From Zygnema cylindricum (Eukaryota > Streptophyta > Zygnematophyceae > Zygnematales > Zygnemataceae): 64,000 nt of DNA. The stretch is taken from positions 1 to 64,000 of the forward strand of contig JBBHKE010001237.1 in the NCBI GenBank assembly GCA_037447655.1. Direction: 5' to 3'. Both the position numbers and the translations under genes were made by a program. The notes below the pieces were generated by a model that did no database searches, was not told the origin of the DNA, and saw only the letters and a program-made list of their open reading frames with translations. Positions 62,910-64,000 of the stretch are shown here, piece after piece. The stretch's first letter is position 1. Every line of letters starts with the position of its first letter.

Positions 62910-63850
62910 ATTAAGCATATGGTACAAGTTTGGTACAGTAGACCGTCGATCTTATTTAGTTTGTATGTTTTTTTCGCCACTGAAAACATCTTATCTTCAT
63001 ACATATTTGTCCAATTTTCAATTGAAGACGGCCATTCGTAAGCTAATAATACAACCTTTCAATCGTAACCGTCAGATCCACAATCCGAGATGTATGTACG
63101 GATAAAAGATGTTTTAAGAAACCAAAAAAACATACACGTTAAATACGATCAACGGTGTACTATAATACGGACAAGACCCAATATTATACTTCAACGAATT
63201 ATCTAAGACTGTACACACTAAAATCTATTCACAAACGACAATCTAGCTATTTACTAAAGGAACATTGACATGTTTTCGACACTATGCTACGTCACTTTGG
63301 CCCACTAGTTGTAATAGTGGATAGATATAGCCGTCTGTTCAAATAATTGAGCGGCCCGCACGCGTCATGTTCTCTGACATTCTGGCTTATCGGTTGCCGT
63401 TGCCACCGCCCGATTATTCCAGATATCCTTGAATTGCACCAAGCGTCAACCCGATGCCATATTATTGTTGTCCGCTGACCTCTTTATGTACGGTTAGTGG
63501 GAACCATGAATGACGTGGACGCTCCTCTTAATCGAGGATCAACCGGTACCGCCCGATCGGTCAAGATTTAGAAGTAATGCGGAACATGTCTATCTGGGGT
63601 GATGAGGTACACTAGAACCATTCTGGTGATGTCCGATGACGCTCCAAACAGGATTAGGGTGAAAATCCATTAGACGAAAAGTGAGGTTGTTTAGAGAAAC
63701 TCAGACCTCTTTGTACTACGCCGTACCTTTTATTTTGTTTTTATTAGGAAAACAACATTACAAAGAATCTTACCAATAATCTCCAAAAGTCTGGGAATTA
63801 ACAATGACCGTTGGATATTTTTTCACGAAGCATTCACTTCGAAATTTACT
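62910..63850. other. No gene seen
   Basis: Both strands lack a supported coding region, repeat copy or RNA gene. The base composition is mixed, with no LTR landmarks. Confidence 0.5.
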
Positions 63851-63890
63851 GTAATTGGTGATGTACCTCGCGAGATACATCACCAATTAC
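63851..63890. repeat. 40-bp near-perfect palindrome followed by A9
   Basis: GTAATTGGTGATGTA (63851-63865) and its exact complement TACATCACCAATTAC (63876-63890) enclose C-CTCGCGAG-A, whose inner 8 bases are also palindromic. Only one symmetric base pair mismatches. A run of nine A follows. It could extrude as a cruciform or be transcribed as a hairpin. The flanks were not recognised. Confidence 0.9.
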
Positions 63891-64000
63891 AAAAAAAAAT
63901 GAGCCGGGACACGCTGGATAATGAGCATACGTGTCAAGCTGGCAACCAACGGAAATCAAAATATTTCGCACAGGATATCAGTATATAAATAAGAGAACGT
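63891..64000 (+). promoter_or_regulatory. Possible TATA box near window end
   Basis: TATATAAATA at about 63982-63991 lies 10 bp from the window edge. It could be the core promoter of a gene or element outside the window, but AT-rich matches are common. Confidence 0.2.

Overview
This 64 kb eukaryotic window contains no recognisable host gene. It is a nest of retrotransposons, mostly Ty1/copia, with one Ty3/gypsy element and traces of hAT DNA transposons. Two primer sites point to the green plant lineage. The copia primer-binding sites (PBS) match the anticodon arm of plant-type initiator tRNA-Met, and the small element at 1882-2390 has a PBS close to the 3' end of the same tRNA. A gypsy element carrying a DNA methyltransferase would fit a streptophyte alga or seed-free plant better than a flowering plant, but that is inference from memory. 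All family assignments come from reading motifs; no database was searched.

Layout. 1-1876: LTR-like debris, a hAT end and a decayed hAT transposase. 1882-2390: a TRIM whose LTRs each hold a tRNA-like cloverleaf. 2398-12813: non-autonomous copia D (minus), split by young copia A (plus, 3836-10044, TSD CATTT). 12814-13518: AT microsatellite and a hAT end. 13519-21395: copia C (minus), split by copia B (plus, 17418-20042, TSD TGAAG). 21396-24471: chimeric LTR pieces and solo LTR F. 24472-28270: gag-only element E (minus). 28271-50414: copia H (plus), whose integrase is interrupted by copia J (29890-45999, minus, TSD AAGCA). J contains the gypsy element L (30484-40848) and solo LTR M; H also contains solo LTR S. 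50415-60410: an H-type copia Q (minus) interrupted by H and by the fairly complete copia R (50949-57368). 60411-64000: an LTR fragment, a minisatellite, a 385-bp tandem duplication, a hAT-like MITE and a 40-bp palindrome.

Shared biology. Copia elements A, B, E and R start gag with an ATG inside the last ~25 bases of the LTR and translate straight through the PBS. D, J, H and Q share the PBS wording. The PBS is complementary to the anticodon arm of initiator tRNA rather than its 3' end, the half-tRNA priming arrangement known from Drosophila copia. Copia LTRs of several families carry a tRNA-like block always antisense to the element; the TRIM carries one in sense orientation.

Element L joins protease, a DNMT3-like cytosine-5 methyltransferase and reverse transcriptase in one reading frame. 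The element has stop codons elsewhere, but the methyltransferase domain itself is open.
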